Position numbers and translations under genes: made by a program
Shown here: piece after piece, positions 39,161 through 48,402 of the stretch
How positions within the stretch are numbered: position 1 is the first letter of the stretch
Layout of the letters: every line of letters starts with the position of its first letter
NCBI RefSeq assembly: GCF_017854565.1
Contig: NZ_JAFMHJ010000008.1
Span: forward strand, 1-64,000
DNA from: Yoonia sp.
GTDB lineage: Bacteria; Pseudomonadota; Alphaproteobacteria; Rhodobacterales; Rhodobacteraceae
DNA: 64,000 nt
Direction of reading: 5' to 3'
The notes under the pieces: generated by a model
Databases searched by the model: none
What the model saw: only the letters and a program-made list of their open reading frames with translations
What the model was told of the DNA's origin: nothing

Positions 39161-40375
39161 ATGGATTTTGATACACTTTTCAATGACCAGCTCGATGTAC
39201 TGAAAGACGAGGGCAACTATCGCTATTTTGCCGAGCTGGAGCGTAAGGCCGGCAAATTCCCGCGTGCAGCCAATCATGCCGAAGACGGTGTGCGCGATGT
39301 CACGGTCTGGTGTTCCAATGATTATCTGGGAATGGGGCAGCATCCGCAGGTCATCGCGGCAATGTGCGAAGCGGTTGAGCGGACAGGCACCGGCGCGGGC
39401 GGGACACGCAATATCAGCGGCACCAACCATGACCATTTGTTGCTGGAGCGCGAGCTGGCGGATCTGCACGGGAAAGAAGCCGCGTTGCTGTTCACCAGCG
39501 GCTATGTGTCGAACTGGGCCGCGCTTTCGACGCTGGGCAGCCGGTTGAAAGACTGCGTGATCCTGTCGGATGCGGGCAACCATGCCAGCATGATTGAGGG
39601 CATCCGCCACAGCCGCGCCGACAAGGTGATCTGGAAACACAACGACGTACATGATCTTGAGATGAAGCTGCGCGCCCTGCCGCGCGACGTTCCCAAGATC
39701 GTCGCATTCGAAAGCGTATATTCGATGGACGGCGATATCGCCCCGATCCGCGAGATTGTCGAAGTCGCCGAGAAGTATGGCGCGATGACCTATCTTGATG
39801 AGGTCCACGCCGTTGGCATGTACGGCCCACGCGGCGGCGGCGTGAGCGAACGCGAGGGGCTGGCCGACCGGATCACCCTGATCGAAGGCACCTTGGGCAA
39901 GGCGTTTGGCGTTGTCGGCGGGTATATCACCGGATCGGTCGCGCTGTGTGATTTCATCCGCAGCTTTGCATCGGGGTTCATCTTTACGACGGCCCTGCCC
40001 CCGGCGGTCGCGGCAGCGGCGCGGACATCCATTGCCTACCTCAAAACCTCCGAAATGGAGCGGGCCGGACAGCGCCGTCAGGTCGCCCGCCTTCGGGCCG
40101 CCCTGGACCGCGAGGGAATCCCCCATATGGCAAACGAAAGCCATATCGTGCCGGTTCTTATCAAAGACCCGGTGAAAACCCGGATGTTGGCCGATTATTT
40201 GATGCGCGAATGGGATATTTATGTCCAGCCGATCAACTATCCCACGGTTCCAAAGGGGACAGAGCGGTTGCGATTCACCCCGTCACCCCTGCACACAGAC
40301 GAAGATATCGAACATCTTATCAATGCGTTAAGAGTATTGTGGAAGCAATGCGCCTTGGCACATGCGGTCGCTTGA
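39161..40375 (+). CDS. hemA: 5-aminolevulinate synthase
   Basis: [47 protein letters not shown]. Confidence 0.98.
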   Translation: MDFDTLFNDQLDVLKDEGNYRYFAELERKAGKFPRAANHAEDGVRDVTVWCSNDYLGMGQHPQVIAAMCEAVERTGTGAGGTRNISGTNHDHLLLERELADLHGKEAALLFTSGYVSNWAALSTLGSRLKDCVILSDAGNHASMIEGIRHSRADKVIWKHNDVHDLEMKLRALPRDVPKIVAFESVYSMDGDIAPIREIVEVAEKYGAMTYLDEVHAVGMYGPRGGGVSEREGLADRITLIEGTLGKAFGVVGGYITGSVALCDFIRSFASGFIFTTALPPAVAAAARTSIAYLKTSEMERAGQRRQVARLRAALDREGIPHMANESHIVPVLIKDPVKTRMLADYLMREWDIYVQPINYPTVPKGTERLRFTPSPLHTDEDIEHLINALRVLWKQCALAHAVA

Positions 40376-40489
40376 GAGGGATCACACAAACTTTTGCATC
40401 CCAGGGGTGGACCAAGCGGCCCCATGCATTACATTGCACGCAGACCGGGGCATACGGTCACAGAACCAGGATCGAAAAGGAATACGGTC

Positions 40490-40936
40490 ATGAAGAATTT
40501 TACAATGGCAGCCGCGTTTGCAGTACTTGCGGCGCCTGCATTTGCAGCCGGCCACGCATCCAGCCAAGGCGATGCAGCCGCCGGTGAAGAGCAATTTAAC
40601 CGTCAATGCGTCGCCTGCCACGTTGTGCAGGATGCATCCGGCGAGATCCTTGCCGGTCGCAACGCCAAGACCGCCGGGCCGAACCTGTTCGCCTTTGCCG
40701 GTCGCCCCGTCGCGTCAGCCGAAGGGTTCCGCTATGGCGATTCGATCGCTGAAGTTGGTGCACGTGGCGACGTTTGGACAGAAGAATCATTCGTCGAATA
40801 CGTGCAGAACCCAACAGATTGGCTGCGCGAAACGCTGGAAGACCGTCGTGCACGTGGCAAGATGGCCTATCAGGTACGTGAAGAGGCACAGGCCTATGAC
40901 CTATATGCCTTTCTATCGACATTCACTGCCGAATAA
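40490..40936 (+). CDS. cycA: Cytochrome c2
   Basis: Signal peptide; heme motif CVACH; GPNLFAFAGRPVASAEGFRYGDS. Confidence 0.92.
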   Translation: MKNFTMAAAFAVLAAPAFAAGHASSQGDAAAGEEQFNRQCVACHVVQDASGEILAGRNAKTAGPNLFAFAGRPVASAEGFRYGDSIAEVGARGDVWTEESFVEYVQNPTDWLRETLEDRRARGKMAYQVREEAQAYDLYAFLSTFTAE

Positions 40937-40958
40937 GGCCGCATTACAGTTTCAAAAA

Positions 40959-40990
40959 GGCCGTCAGAGGATGCTCTGGCGGCCTTTTTT
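40959..40990 (+). terminator. Intrinsic terminator downstream of cycA
   Basis: GGCCGTCAGAG-GATG-CTCTGGCGGCC followed by TTTTTT. Confidence 0.85.
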
Positions 40991-41835
40991 CATGTCGCCG
41001 TGATCAATGCGGCAATTGTCGCCGCATCCTCTTCGTGGGCGAGGTGGCCAAGGTGGGGCAGCTCTGTCAGCCGCGCATTGGCAAGCAGGGCAGCCGCATC
41101 CCGGCTGGTTTGGGGCGGGACAGATTTGTCGCCAAGCCCGGTGATCAGATGCACGGGCGCGTCAATGCGACCCAGCCGCGCCAGCAACCCGTCCAGCGAC
41201 CATTGCGCCATCATCGCCAGGGTCGCATCGACATGTGCGCGGTCCGTCGCGAGCCGATAGTAAAGGTCGATACCGGCTTCATCCAGCGTTGATCCGGTGC
41301 CTTGGATCAGGGTGCGCACGGAATTGCGCGTTGTCGTCGCCGCAAAGATCCGTGCGCTGAAGGGAGTTGCCGCCAAGACTTTGGCCATCATCGGAAACAG
41401 CCAGCCCGCCACCCCTTTGAAGGTGCCCAAGGCCGCGTTGATCCCAACGATCCCGCGAAGGGGCCGCACGCCCAGTTCCCACATCCGCAACGCAATCGGC
41501 ACCCCCGCCGAATGGCCAACGATCAGCGCCGGTTCCCAGTTTTCATGACGGCAGAGCGCCACCAGATCCTGGGCCATGTGATCAAGCCCGCAGCGGTGTT
41601 GCGCGCCACATTGGGTGAACCCCTGCCCCGGCAGATCGACAGCGATAACGTGGTGATTCTGGGCCAGCAGGGGAAACAGGTTGCGAAAGCTTTGGGTGGC
41701 ACCGCCCGCCCCGTGGATCAGCAGGATTGTATCACCAGCGCCGTGTTCCTGCACATGCCAGCGGTGGGGCCGACACAGGATCTGGCGCGAATACCGGGCA
41801 AGCGGCCAAGTCTGCTGATCTGGGGGCCAACGCAT
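40990..41835 (-). CDS. bchO: BchO, alpha/beta hydrolase associated with Mg chelatase
   Basis: DTILLIHGAGGATQSFRNLFPLLAQNHHVIAVDLPGQGFT; downstream of bchD. Confidence 0.95.
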   Translation of the reverse strand: MRWPPDQQTWPLARYSRQILCRPHRWHVQEHGAGDTILLIHGAGGATQSFRNLFPLLAQNHHVIAVDLPGQGFTQCGAQHRCGLDHMAQDLVALCRHENWEPALIVGHSAGVPIALRMWELGVRPLRGIVGINAALGTFKGVAGWLFPMMAKVLAATPFSARIFAATTTRNSVRTLIQGTGSTLDEAGIDLYYRLATDRAHVDATLAMMAQWSLDGLLARLGRIDAPVHLITGLGDKSVPPQTSRDAAALLANARLTELPHLGHLAHEEDAATIAALITAT

Positions 41836-41838
41836 CGT

Positions 41839-43482
41839 TCAGTCGCCAAGGACGGCGGCGACGGATTGCGACAAGCGCTGCGCGTCGGCGCGCGGCAGCG
41901 GCAGATACGGGGCGTTCAGCGTTGCCGCAAGGGCGCGCAGCGCCGGTTCGGGCCGGTTCCCGGTGTCGATGACCAGCGCATCAATACCCTGACTGCGCAG
42001 GACGCGCGCGATGTGTTGCGCATCGGTGGCGGCCAGCTTGCGGTTCGCTGTCCCATCAAGCGCGATATTGGCCCGCCCGTCGGTAAGGATCGCGATTGTG
42101 GGCGTCAGGCCGCGCCGTCGGGCCTGTGTTGCCTGATCAAAGGCCGTGACCATGCCAGCGGCCAACGGCGTGCCGCCGCCGCCGGGCAAAGCCGCAAGCC
42201 GCCGTTTGGTCTGGACGAGTGACCGGGTGGGCGGCAGCAAAAGCTCGGCCTTGGTGCCGCGAAAGGCGACCAGCGCCACATGATCGCGGCGGGCATAGGC
42301 CTGTGCCAGAAGCAGTTCGACGGCGCCTTTCGCCTCGGCCAGACGGCTAAGTGCGGCCGAGCCGGACGCGTCAACCGCGAAGATCAGCAGCCGGTCAGAG
42401 CGTTCTTCGAACCGTTTCAGCCGGATGTCCGCAGGACGGATGTGCAACCCGTCGCGCCCGCTGGCGTGTTTACGGATTGTCTGCAATGGGGCGGCGGCGC
42501 GCAGGGTGCTGATGATATCAATCCGCGCGCCATCGCAGATTTTGCCGGCGCGCGATGACAGCGGCCTGCCGCGCCGGTTACCTTTGCGGGCCGCACCGGT
42601 CCCGTTGCCGCGGCCCTTCCGGGCCTTTTGCGCAGCTAGCCGTTCCAGCAGATTGTCAGGCAACAGCGCCTTTACCGCATCAAGCAGCAGGTCGTCGGGC
42701 AGGTCCGGCGTATTTGGATCATCGCGGTCGGATCGGGTGTCAGCGGGCGGCGCGTCTGGTTCCGGCACCTCTTCGGCTGGAGTGTCGGGGAATTGGGTCG
42801 CACGGTGGGCCAGCGTCAGGGCGCAGGCGATTTCCAGATCAGCCGATGTGACACTAACATGGCCCGAAAGCGCTGCATGTGCCAGCGCGGCGCGCAGCGT
42901 AAACAAGGGCGCACGCACGCTGTCGATCCCGCATTGCGCAGCGATGGTCGCGATTTGCAGCAAGATGTCGGGATCGTGCGTGACCGTTGGCAGGCGATGC
43001 TGCGCCGCGGCCAGATCGGGGCATTCGCTTGGCCCGGTATCATGGATGCCGATGTCGGAAAGATCGGCGTCGAACGCAAGGCGTTCCGCCAGCTTTGGGT
43101 TCAGCATCTCGTCCGGCGCGGTGCCTTCGTCAAGCGCGATCAGGCTGTGGATTTTACTGCGATCCAGCGTCAAGGCAAGCCGCGCCGCGAGCGCAGTAGA
43201 CACCCGTTCCGCCATGGTCAAGATCAGCGCGCCGGGCGTCGCAAGTAGACCCTGTTCCTGCACAACATGCCCCGTTGCGAGCGTTGCAGACAGGTCTAGC
43301 CCGCCAAAAAGCGCATCGTCCGAAATCGCGGGATGCAATTTTCTGGCGTTCGGATCGACCCATTGCATCAACTGGTCACGGACCGGGCCAGACCGGGCGC
43401 GGACGCGCATCCCGCCAAGTGCCGGGTCAATCGCCAGCAATTGCAGCGCAAGCGTGGCGCGGGTCCAGTTGGCGCTAGGCAA
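41839..43482 (-). CDS. bchD: Magnesium chelatase subunit D
   Basis: vWA domain LLIFAVDASGSAALSRLAEAKGAVELLLAQAYARRDHVALVAFRG; likely TTG start at 43482 (MPSANWTRATLALQLLAIDPALGG) overlapping bchI stop. Confidence 0.95.
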   Translation of the reverse strand: MPSANWTRATLALQLLAIDPALGGMRVRARSGPVRDQLMQWVDPNARKLHPAISDDALFGGLDLSATLATGHVVQEQGLLATPGALILTMAERVSTALAARLALTLDRSKIHSLIALDEGTAPDEMLNPKLAERLAFDADLSDIGIHDTGPSECPDLAAAQHRLPTVTHDPDILLQIATIAAQCGIDSVRAPLFTLRAALAHAALSGHVSVTSADLEIACALTLAHRATQFPDTPAEEVPEPDAPPADTRSDRDDPNTPDLPDDLLLDAVKALLPDNLLERLAAQKARKGRGNGTGAARKGNRRGRPLSSRAGKICDGARIDIISTLRAAAPLQTIRKHASGRDGLHIRPADIRLKRFEERSDRLLIFAVDASGSAALSRLAEAKGAVELLLAQAYARRDHVALVAFRGTKAELLLPPTRSLVQTKRRLAALPGGGGTPLAAGMVTAFDQATQARRRGLTPTIAILTDGRANIALDGTANRKLAATDAQHIARVLRSQGIDALVIDTGNRPEPALRALAATLNAPYLPLPRADAQRLSQSVAAVLGD

Positions 43483-44476
43483 GGACTTCTTCCACGACGC
43501 GGATGACGCGGGTGCCGCTGCCCGCCTCGTCCAACGGATCGCGGCGCAAGCGGTGGCGCAGGGCCATCGGCGCGGCTGCACGTATATGGGCGCGGGTCAG
43601 CGCCGTGTCATCACGCCAAGCGGCAAAGGCGCGGGCGGCCTTGAGCAAGGTCAGCTCGCCCCGCAACCCATCGGAGCCAAGAGCAAGGCAAAGCGCGGCC
43701 ACATCATGCAGGGCCTTTTCGGGCGTTGTGAGGCGTGTCAGAGCCTTGCGCGCCGTCAAGATACGATCGCGGATCGCGGCATCTTCGGCCTGCCAGCGCA
43801 ACATGAAGGCCGCGTTGTCGTTTTCAAACGCATCGCGGCGCTTCATTACTTCGACACGGGTTGCGATGTCTTTTGGCGACGCGACCTCGACCGACAGGCC
43901 AAAGCGATCAAGCAGTTGCGGGCGCAACTCTCCCTCTTCGGGGTTGCCAGAGCCGACGAGGACAAAGCGCGCGGGATGCCGGATCGACAGGCCTTCGCGT
44001 TCGACCACGTTTTCACCCGATTGCGCGACATCGAGAAGCAGATCGACGATGTGATCTTCGAGCAGATTCACCTCGTCTATATAAAGATAGCCACGGTTCG
44101 CGCGCGCAAGCAGGCCCGGCTGAAATGCCTTTTCGCCTTTGGTCAGCGCCTTTTCGATATCCAGCGCACCGGTCACCCGATCTTCGGTCGCACCCAGCGG
44201 CAGATCAACGACAGGCGTGGGCGTTTCATGCAGCGCTTTTGTGTCTAACATGGCCCAGTCAGGCACATTTTCGGCCCGTTCACTGTTCACAGGGCAGCCC
44301 TTGATCGCATTGATCGGCGGCAAAAGCGCGGCCAAGGCACGCACGGCAGTGGATTTGCCGGTGCCCCGATCACCGAAAACCAGCACGCCGCCAATGCTGG
44401 CGTCGATGGCTGTCAGGATCATCGCCTGTTTCATTTCGTCCTGACCGACGATGGCAGAAAAGGGAAATGGGGTCAT
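43475..44476 (-). CDS. bchI: Magnesium chelatase ATPase subunit I
   Basis: MTPFPFSAIVGQDEMKQAMILTAIDASIGGVLVFGDRGTGKST. Confidence 0.98.
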   Translation of the reverse strand: MTPFPFSAIVGQDEMKQAMILTAIDASIGGVLVFGDRGTGKSTAVRALAALLPPINAIKGCPVNSERAENVPDWAMLDTKALHETPTPVVDLPLGATEDRVTGALDIEKALTKGEKAFQPGLLARANRGYLYIDEVNLLEDHIVDLLLDVAQSGENVVEREGLSIRHPARFVLVGSGNPEEGELRPQLLDRFGLSVEVASPKDIATRVEVMKRRDAFENDNAAFMLRWQAEDAAIRDRILTARKALTRLTTPEKALHDVAALCLALGSDGLRGELTLLKAARAFAAWRDDTALTRAHIRAAAPMALRHRLRRDPLDEAGSGTRVIRVVEEVLA

Positions 44477-45174
44477 GCGGCCTCCAGTTTTGCGAGGGGG
44501 GATGTGCCGTTCCATGTGCCATGATCGGAGTGGACGGCAAAGCGGGCATAAAGTTCCTCGCGAAACCAGCCTTGGTCGCGGACGGCACGGATGGCGTCAG
44601 CGTGGGGGCCGGTGCGGGCGAAACCTGCCATTGCGGTTTCGGATGGCCAGATGGAAAAGGTGACCTGATGCAGCATCGGCACCTCGCCGATGCCGATCTT
44701 GAAGGCGACGTTGGGGTCGCGGCCGATCATGTCCGATATCCGGGGAACGCGGCCCCAGAAACGCGCAAGGATACGGGGTTTGATCGTGGCACGGGTCAGC
44801 GCGGCAAGGGGTCCGGCGGTGGCGCCGAGGCTGGGGATAAAGGGGGTTTGCCCCGCCCATTGGCCGCGTGCGGCTGTCGGTTGCAGAAATACGGTCCAGT
44901 CTTCGGTGGCGCGGCGGATATAGCGGGCGAAGACGCCTGTTCTGGTCCGCGCCCGCGCCGTTTCCGCGTCAGGCCATGTGGCAAGGATGGCGTAGACGGC
45001 AGTGTTGGGAAACGGCGTGAAACCTTCCCCGGCGCCAGACCCGCACAGTTTCCAGAAGCCGATGTCGGGCGTACGCGACAGCGGTAGACGCGCCGCTCCC
45101 ATCATGCCCAATGCCCAGAGCCGCGCAAGCGGACCGGCAAAGCGGTAAAAGGAAAGGCTGACGATCTGCGGCAC
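44473..45174 (-). CDS. crtA: Spheroidene monooxygenase
   Basis: VSLSFYRFAGPLARLWALGMMGAARLPLSRTPDIGFWKLCGSGAGEGFTPFPN; track start is TTG at 45198, GTG at 45174 also plausible. Confidence 0.93.
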   Translation of the reverse strand: MPQIVSLSFYRFAGPLARLWALGMMGAARLPLSRTPDIGFWKLCGSGAGEGFTPFPNTAVYAILATWPDAETARARTRTGVFARYIRRATEDWTVFLQPTAARGQWAGQTPFIPSLGATAGPLAALTRATIKPRILARFWGRVPRISDMIGRDPNVAFKIGIGEVPMLHQVTFSIWPSETAMAGFARTGPHADAIRAVRDQGWFREELYARFAVHSDHGTWNGTSPLAKLEAA

Positions 45175-45192
45175 GGGCAAAACCTTGGTTAG

Positions 45193-45210
45193 TGTCAACT
45201 TAGTCTGACA
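45193..45210. promoter_or_regulatory. PpsR/CrtJ-type box, crtA-proximal
   Basis: TGT CAACTTAGTCTG ACA. Confidence 0.78.
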
Positions 45211-45269
45211 TACAGCTTTAGGTAAGTGAAGGCTTCCTTGTTCTTTACAAATGCATTGGCAATAATAAT

Positions 45270-45287
45270 TGTCAACTTAGACTTACA
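45270..45287. promoter_or_regulatory. PpsR/CrtJ-type box, crtI-proximal
   Basis: TGT CAACTTAGACTT ACA; shares TGTCAACTTAG with the other box. Confidence 0.78.
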
Positions 45288-45303
45288 CTACTAGGGTTGG
45301 TTT

Positions 45304-46848
45304 ATGCAGACACATCATCACGATCAGAGCAAAGAGAATGCGGCGATTGTCATCGGCGCGGGTCTTGGTGGTTTGGCGGCAGCAATGCGGCTTGGCGCCA
45401 AGGGATATGCGGTCACGGTTCTGGACCGGCTGGATCGGCCCGGCGGGCGCGGATCGTCGGTGACGCAGGACGGGCACCGATTCGATCTGGGGCCGACGAT
45501 TATTACCGTGCCGCAGGTTTACGAGGATTTGTGGCGCGCGTGCGGGCGGGATTTTCATCACGATGTCGATCTGCGCCCGATGGATCCATTCTATGAGGTG
45601 CGCTGGCAGGACGGGTCGCGTTTCACCGCGCGGCAGGACACCGATGCGATGCTGGCAGAGGTGGCCCGGCTAAGCCCCGGTGACGTAAAGGGGTATCGGC
45701 GGTTCTTGCGAGATAGCGAGACGTGCTACAAGGTCGGGTTCGAGGGCATGGTGGCCAAGCCAATGCATAAGCTGTGGGAGACGATCAAGGTTCTGCCGAC
45801 GTTTGCGATGCTGCGGGCGGATCGGTCGATTCTGGGTTTGGCAAAGGCCCGGGTCAAGGATGCCCGGCTGCGCATGGCATTGTCGTTTCACCCGCTATTT
45901 ATCGGTGGCGACCCGATGCATGTGACGGCCATGTATTCGCTTGTCGCGTATCTCGAAAAGGAATTTGGCGTGCATTACGCGATGGGCGGGGTGCAGGCGA
46001 TTGCCGATGCGATGGTCAAGGTGATCGCGGCACAGGGCGGGCGCGTGCGCCACGGTGTCGAGGTGGATGAGATTTTGGTCAGCGATGGTGCCGCGTGGGG
46101 TGTGCGGCTGGTCGATGAAGAGGTGATTTACGCCCCTTTGGTGATCAGCAATGCCGATGCGGGGCACACGTACCAGCGGCTGTTGCGCAATCTGCCGCGC
46201 AAGCGCTGGACCGACAGGAAACTGGCTTCGCGGCGCTGGTCGATGGGGCTTTTTGTTTGGTATTTCGGCACCAAGGGCACGGCGGATATGTGGCCCGACG
46301 TGGGCCATCATACGATCACCAATGCGCCCAGATACGAAGGTTTGCTGCGGGATATCTTTATCAAGGGCAAGCTGTCGGACGATATGAGTCTTTATATCCA
46401 TCGCCCTTCGCGGACTGATCCCAGTGCAGCACCTGCGGGCGATGATACCTTTTACGTGCTGTCACCCGTCCCGCATTTGGGGTTCGCCAATCCGGTCGAT
46501 TGGGACAGCGCATGTGCCGCCTACAAGGCCAAGGTGCAGGCCGAGGTCGCAAAGACGATACCGGGCTTTGCGGCGCGCATCACGACCGAGATGGTTCTGA
46601 CGCCCGCGGACTTTCGGGATCGGTATCTATCGCCCAATGGGTCGGGATTTTCGATTGAGCCGCGGATTTTACAATCTGCCTGGTTTCGACCGCATAATGT
46701 CAGTGAAGAGGCCAAGGGGCTGTATCTGGTGGGCGCGGGCACGCATCCCGGTGCCGGGGTGCCGGGCGTGATTTCCAGCGCAGAGGTGCTGGGAAAACTG
46801 GTGCCGGACGCGCCTATGGCAGCAAAGATGAAGGTGGCGGCGGAATGA
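45304..46848 (+). CDS. crtI: Phytoene desaturase
   Basis: AIVIGAGLGGLAAAMRLGAKGYAVTVLDRLDRPGGRGSS; LYLVGAGTHPGAGVPGVISSAEV. Confidence 0.98.
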   Translation: MQTHHHDQSKENAAIVIGAGLGGLAAAMRLGAKGYAVTVLDRLDRPGGRGSSVTQDGHRFDLGPTIITVPQVYEDLWRACGRDFHHDVDLRPMDPFYEVRWQDGSRFTARQDTDAMLAEVARLSPGDVKGYRRFLRDSETCYKVGFEGMVAKPMHKLWETIKVLPTFAMLRADRSILGLAKARVKDARLRMALSFHPLFIGGDPMHVTAMYSLVAYLEKEFGVHYAMGGVQAIADAMVKVIAAQGGRVRHGVEVDEILVSDGAAWGVRLVDEEVIYAPLVISNADAGHTYQRLLRNLPRKRWTDRKLASRRWSMGLFVWYFGTKGTADMWPDVGHHTITNAPRYEGLLRDIFIKGKLSDDMSLYIHRPSRTDPSAAPAGDDTFYVLSPVPHLGFANPVDWDSACAAYKAKVQAEVAKTIPGFAARITTEMVLTPADFRDRYLSPNGSGFSIEPRILQSAWFRPHNVSEEAKGLYLVGAGTHPGAGVPGVISSAEVLGKLVPDAPMAAKMKVAAE

Positions 46849-47867
46849 TCGGACCCGATGATCTGGAACACTGCCGCGCGGCGATCCGCCATGGGTCGCT
46901 GTCATTTCATGCCGCGTCCAGATTGCTACCCGCCAAGGTGCGCGATCCGGCGCTGGCGCTGTATGCGTTCTGCCGGTTGGCCGACGATGAGGTTGACGAG
47001 GGCACGCATCAGGCGGGCGCGGTTTTGCGGCTGCAGGAGCGGCTTGATCTGGCGTATGCCGGCAAGCCCCGCAACGCCCCGGAGGACCGCGCGTTCGCCG
47101 CGATTGTCGAAGATTTCGGAATGCCGCGCGCGTTGCCCGAAGCCTTGCTTGAAGGGCTGGCATGGGACGCCGCAGAGCGGCGTTATGACAGCTTAAGCGG
47201 CGTCAGAGACTATTCCGCACGCGTCGCCAGTGCCGTGGGTGCGATGATGTGTGTGCTGATGCATGTGCGTGATCCAGATACGCTGGCCCGCGCCTGTGAT
47301 CTGGGTGTTGCGATGCAGCTGACCAATATCGCGCGCGATGTCGGCGAAGATGCACGGATGGGCCGGATTTATCTGCCGCTGGAGTGGCTGGCCGAAACGG
47401 GGATTGATCCGCTGAATTTTGTCCGCGAGCCGCTGCCGACGGACGCCGTGCGCGTGATGGTCAAGCGACTGCTGCGCGAGGCCGATCGGTTGTACTGGCG
47501 GTCAGAGGCCGGGATCAATGCCCTGCCACGCAATGCCCGGCTGGGCATTTGGGCGGCGCGGTTGATTTATGGGGGGATCGGGGCGCAGGTGCGCCGCAAC
47601 GGCTATGACAGTATTTCAATGCGGGCGCGGACCTCGACCCGGCAAAAGCTGGGTTGGATCGCGCAATCGGGGGCGCGGACGGCGTTTTCGATGGTGATGC
47701 CACGATCCGCCGTGATTTATGCGCCACCGCTGGACGAGGTCGCGTTTCTGGTTGATGCCGCAGGGCGCGCCAAACCGCAGACGGGGCGGTCGCAGGCCGT
47801 GCTGGCGATACTTGCGGAACTCAAGGCGCGTGAAGCGGGCCTTGGAACCGATCGCCCGCTGGCCTAG
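46845..47867 (+). CDS. crtB: Phytoene synthase
   Basis: YAFCRLADDEVDE; MQLTNIARDVGEDARMGRIYLPLEWL. Confidence 0.97.
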   Translation: MIGPDDLEHCRAAIRHGSLSFHAASRLLPAKVRDPALALYAFCRLADDEVDEGTHQAGAVLRLQERLDLAYAGKPRNAPEDRAFAAIVEDFGMPRALPEALLEGLAWDAAERRYDSLSGVRDYSARVASAVGAMMCVLMHVRDPDTLARACDLGVAMQLTNIARDVGEDARMGRIYLPLEWLAETGIDPLNFVREPLPTDAVRVMVKRLLREADRLYWRSEAGINALPRNARLGIWAARLIYGGIGAQVRRNGYDSISMRARTSTRQKLGWIAQSGARTAFSMVMPRSAVIYAPPLDEVAFLVDAAGRAKPQTGRSQAVLAILAELKAREAGLGTDRPLA

Positions 47868-47898
47868 ATTGCATGGGTCACTGTGAAAGGGACCGTTC

Positions 47899-48378
47899 AT
47901 GGATATTTTTCTATTTCTCATCTTTCTTGCCGCGACATTCGGCGCTGGGGCGACTGGGGCGTTATTCCCGACGGGTGACTGGTACAAGTCGCTGAAAAAG
48001 CCATCATGGGTGCCGCCGAACTGGGTGTTCCCGGTGGTTTGGACGTCGATTTACGTGCTGATTTCCGTTGCGGGCGCGCGGGTCGCGGTGTTGGAGGGCA
48101 GCGCCTATGCAATGGCGTTTTGGGCCATGCAGATCGCGTTCAATGCGCTATGGACGCCGGTGTTCTTTGGCTTGCGCCAGCTCAGAGGGTCATTGCCGAT
48201 CATGGCCGCGCTTTGGGTTGCGGTGCTGGGGGCGACGATCACGCACTGGCAGTTGGATTTCTGGGCCGGGTTGGCGTTTGCACCCTATTTGTTGTGGGTC
48301 ACGATTGCGGCAGCTTTGAACCTGTCGGTCGCGCGGCTGAACCCCGATCAGCAGCCCTTGGCGATTGGCAAGCTGTGA
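47899..48378 (+). CDS. tspO: TspO/MBR family tryptophan-rich sensory protein
   Basis: FPTGDWYKSLKKPSWVPPNWVFPVVWTSIYVLISVAGARV. Confidence 0.96.
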   Translation: MDIFLFLIFLAATFGAGATGALFPTGDWYKSLKKPSWVPPNWVFPVVWTSIYVLISVAGARVAVLEGSAYAMAFWAMQIAFNALWTPVFFGLRQLRGSLPIMAALWVAVLGATITHWQLDFWAGLAFAPYLLWVTIAAALNLSVARLNPDQQPLAIGKL

Positions 48379-48402
48379 CCCCCTTGAACGTCACCGCAAA
48401 GG

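Noticed and set aside
42425-44248. 607-aa plus-strand ORF opposite bchD/bchI
   Set aside because: Longest antisense ORF, but bchD and bchI are unambiguous; Ser/Arg-rich shadow translation.
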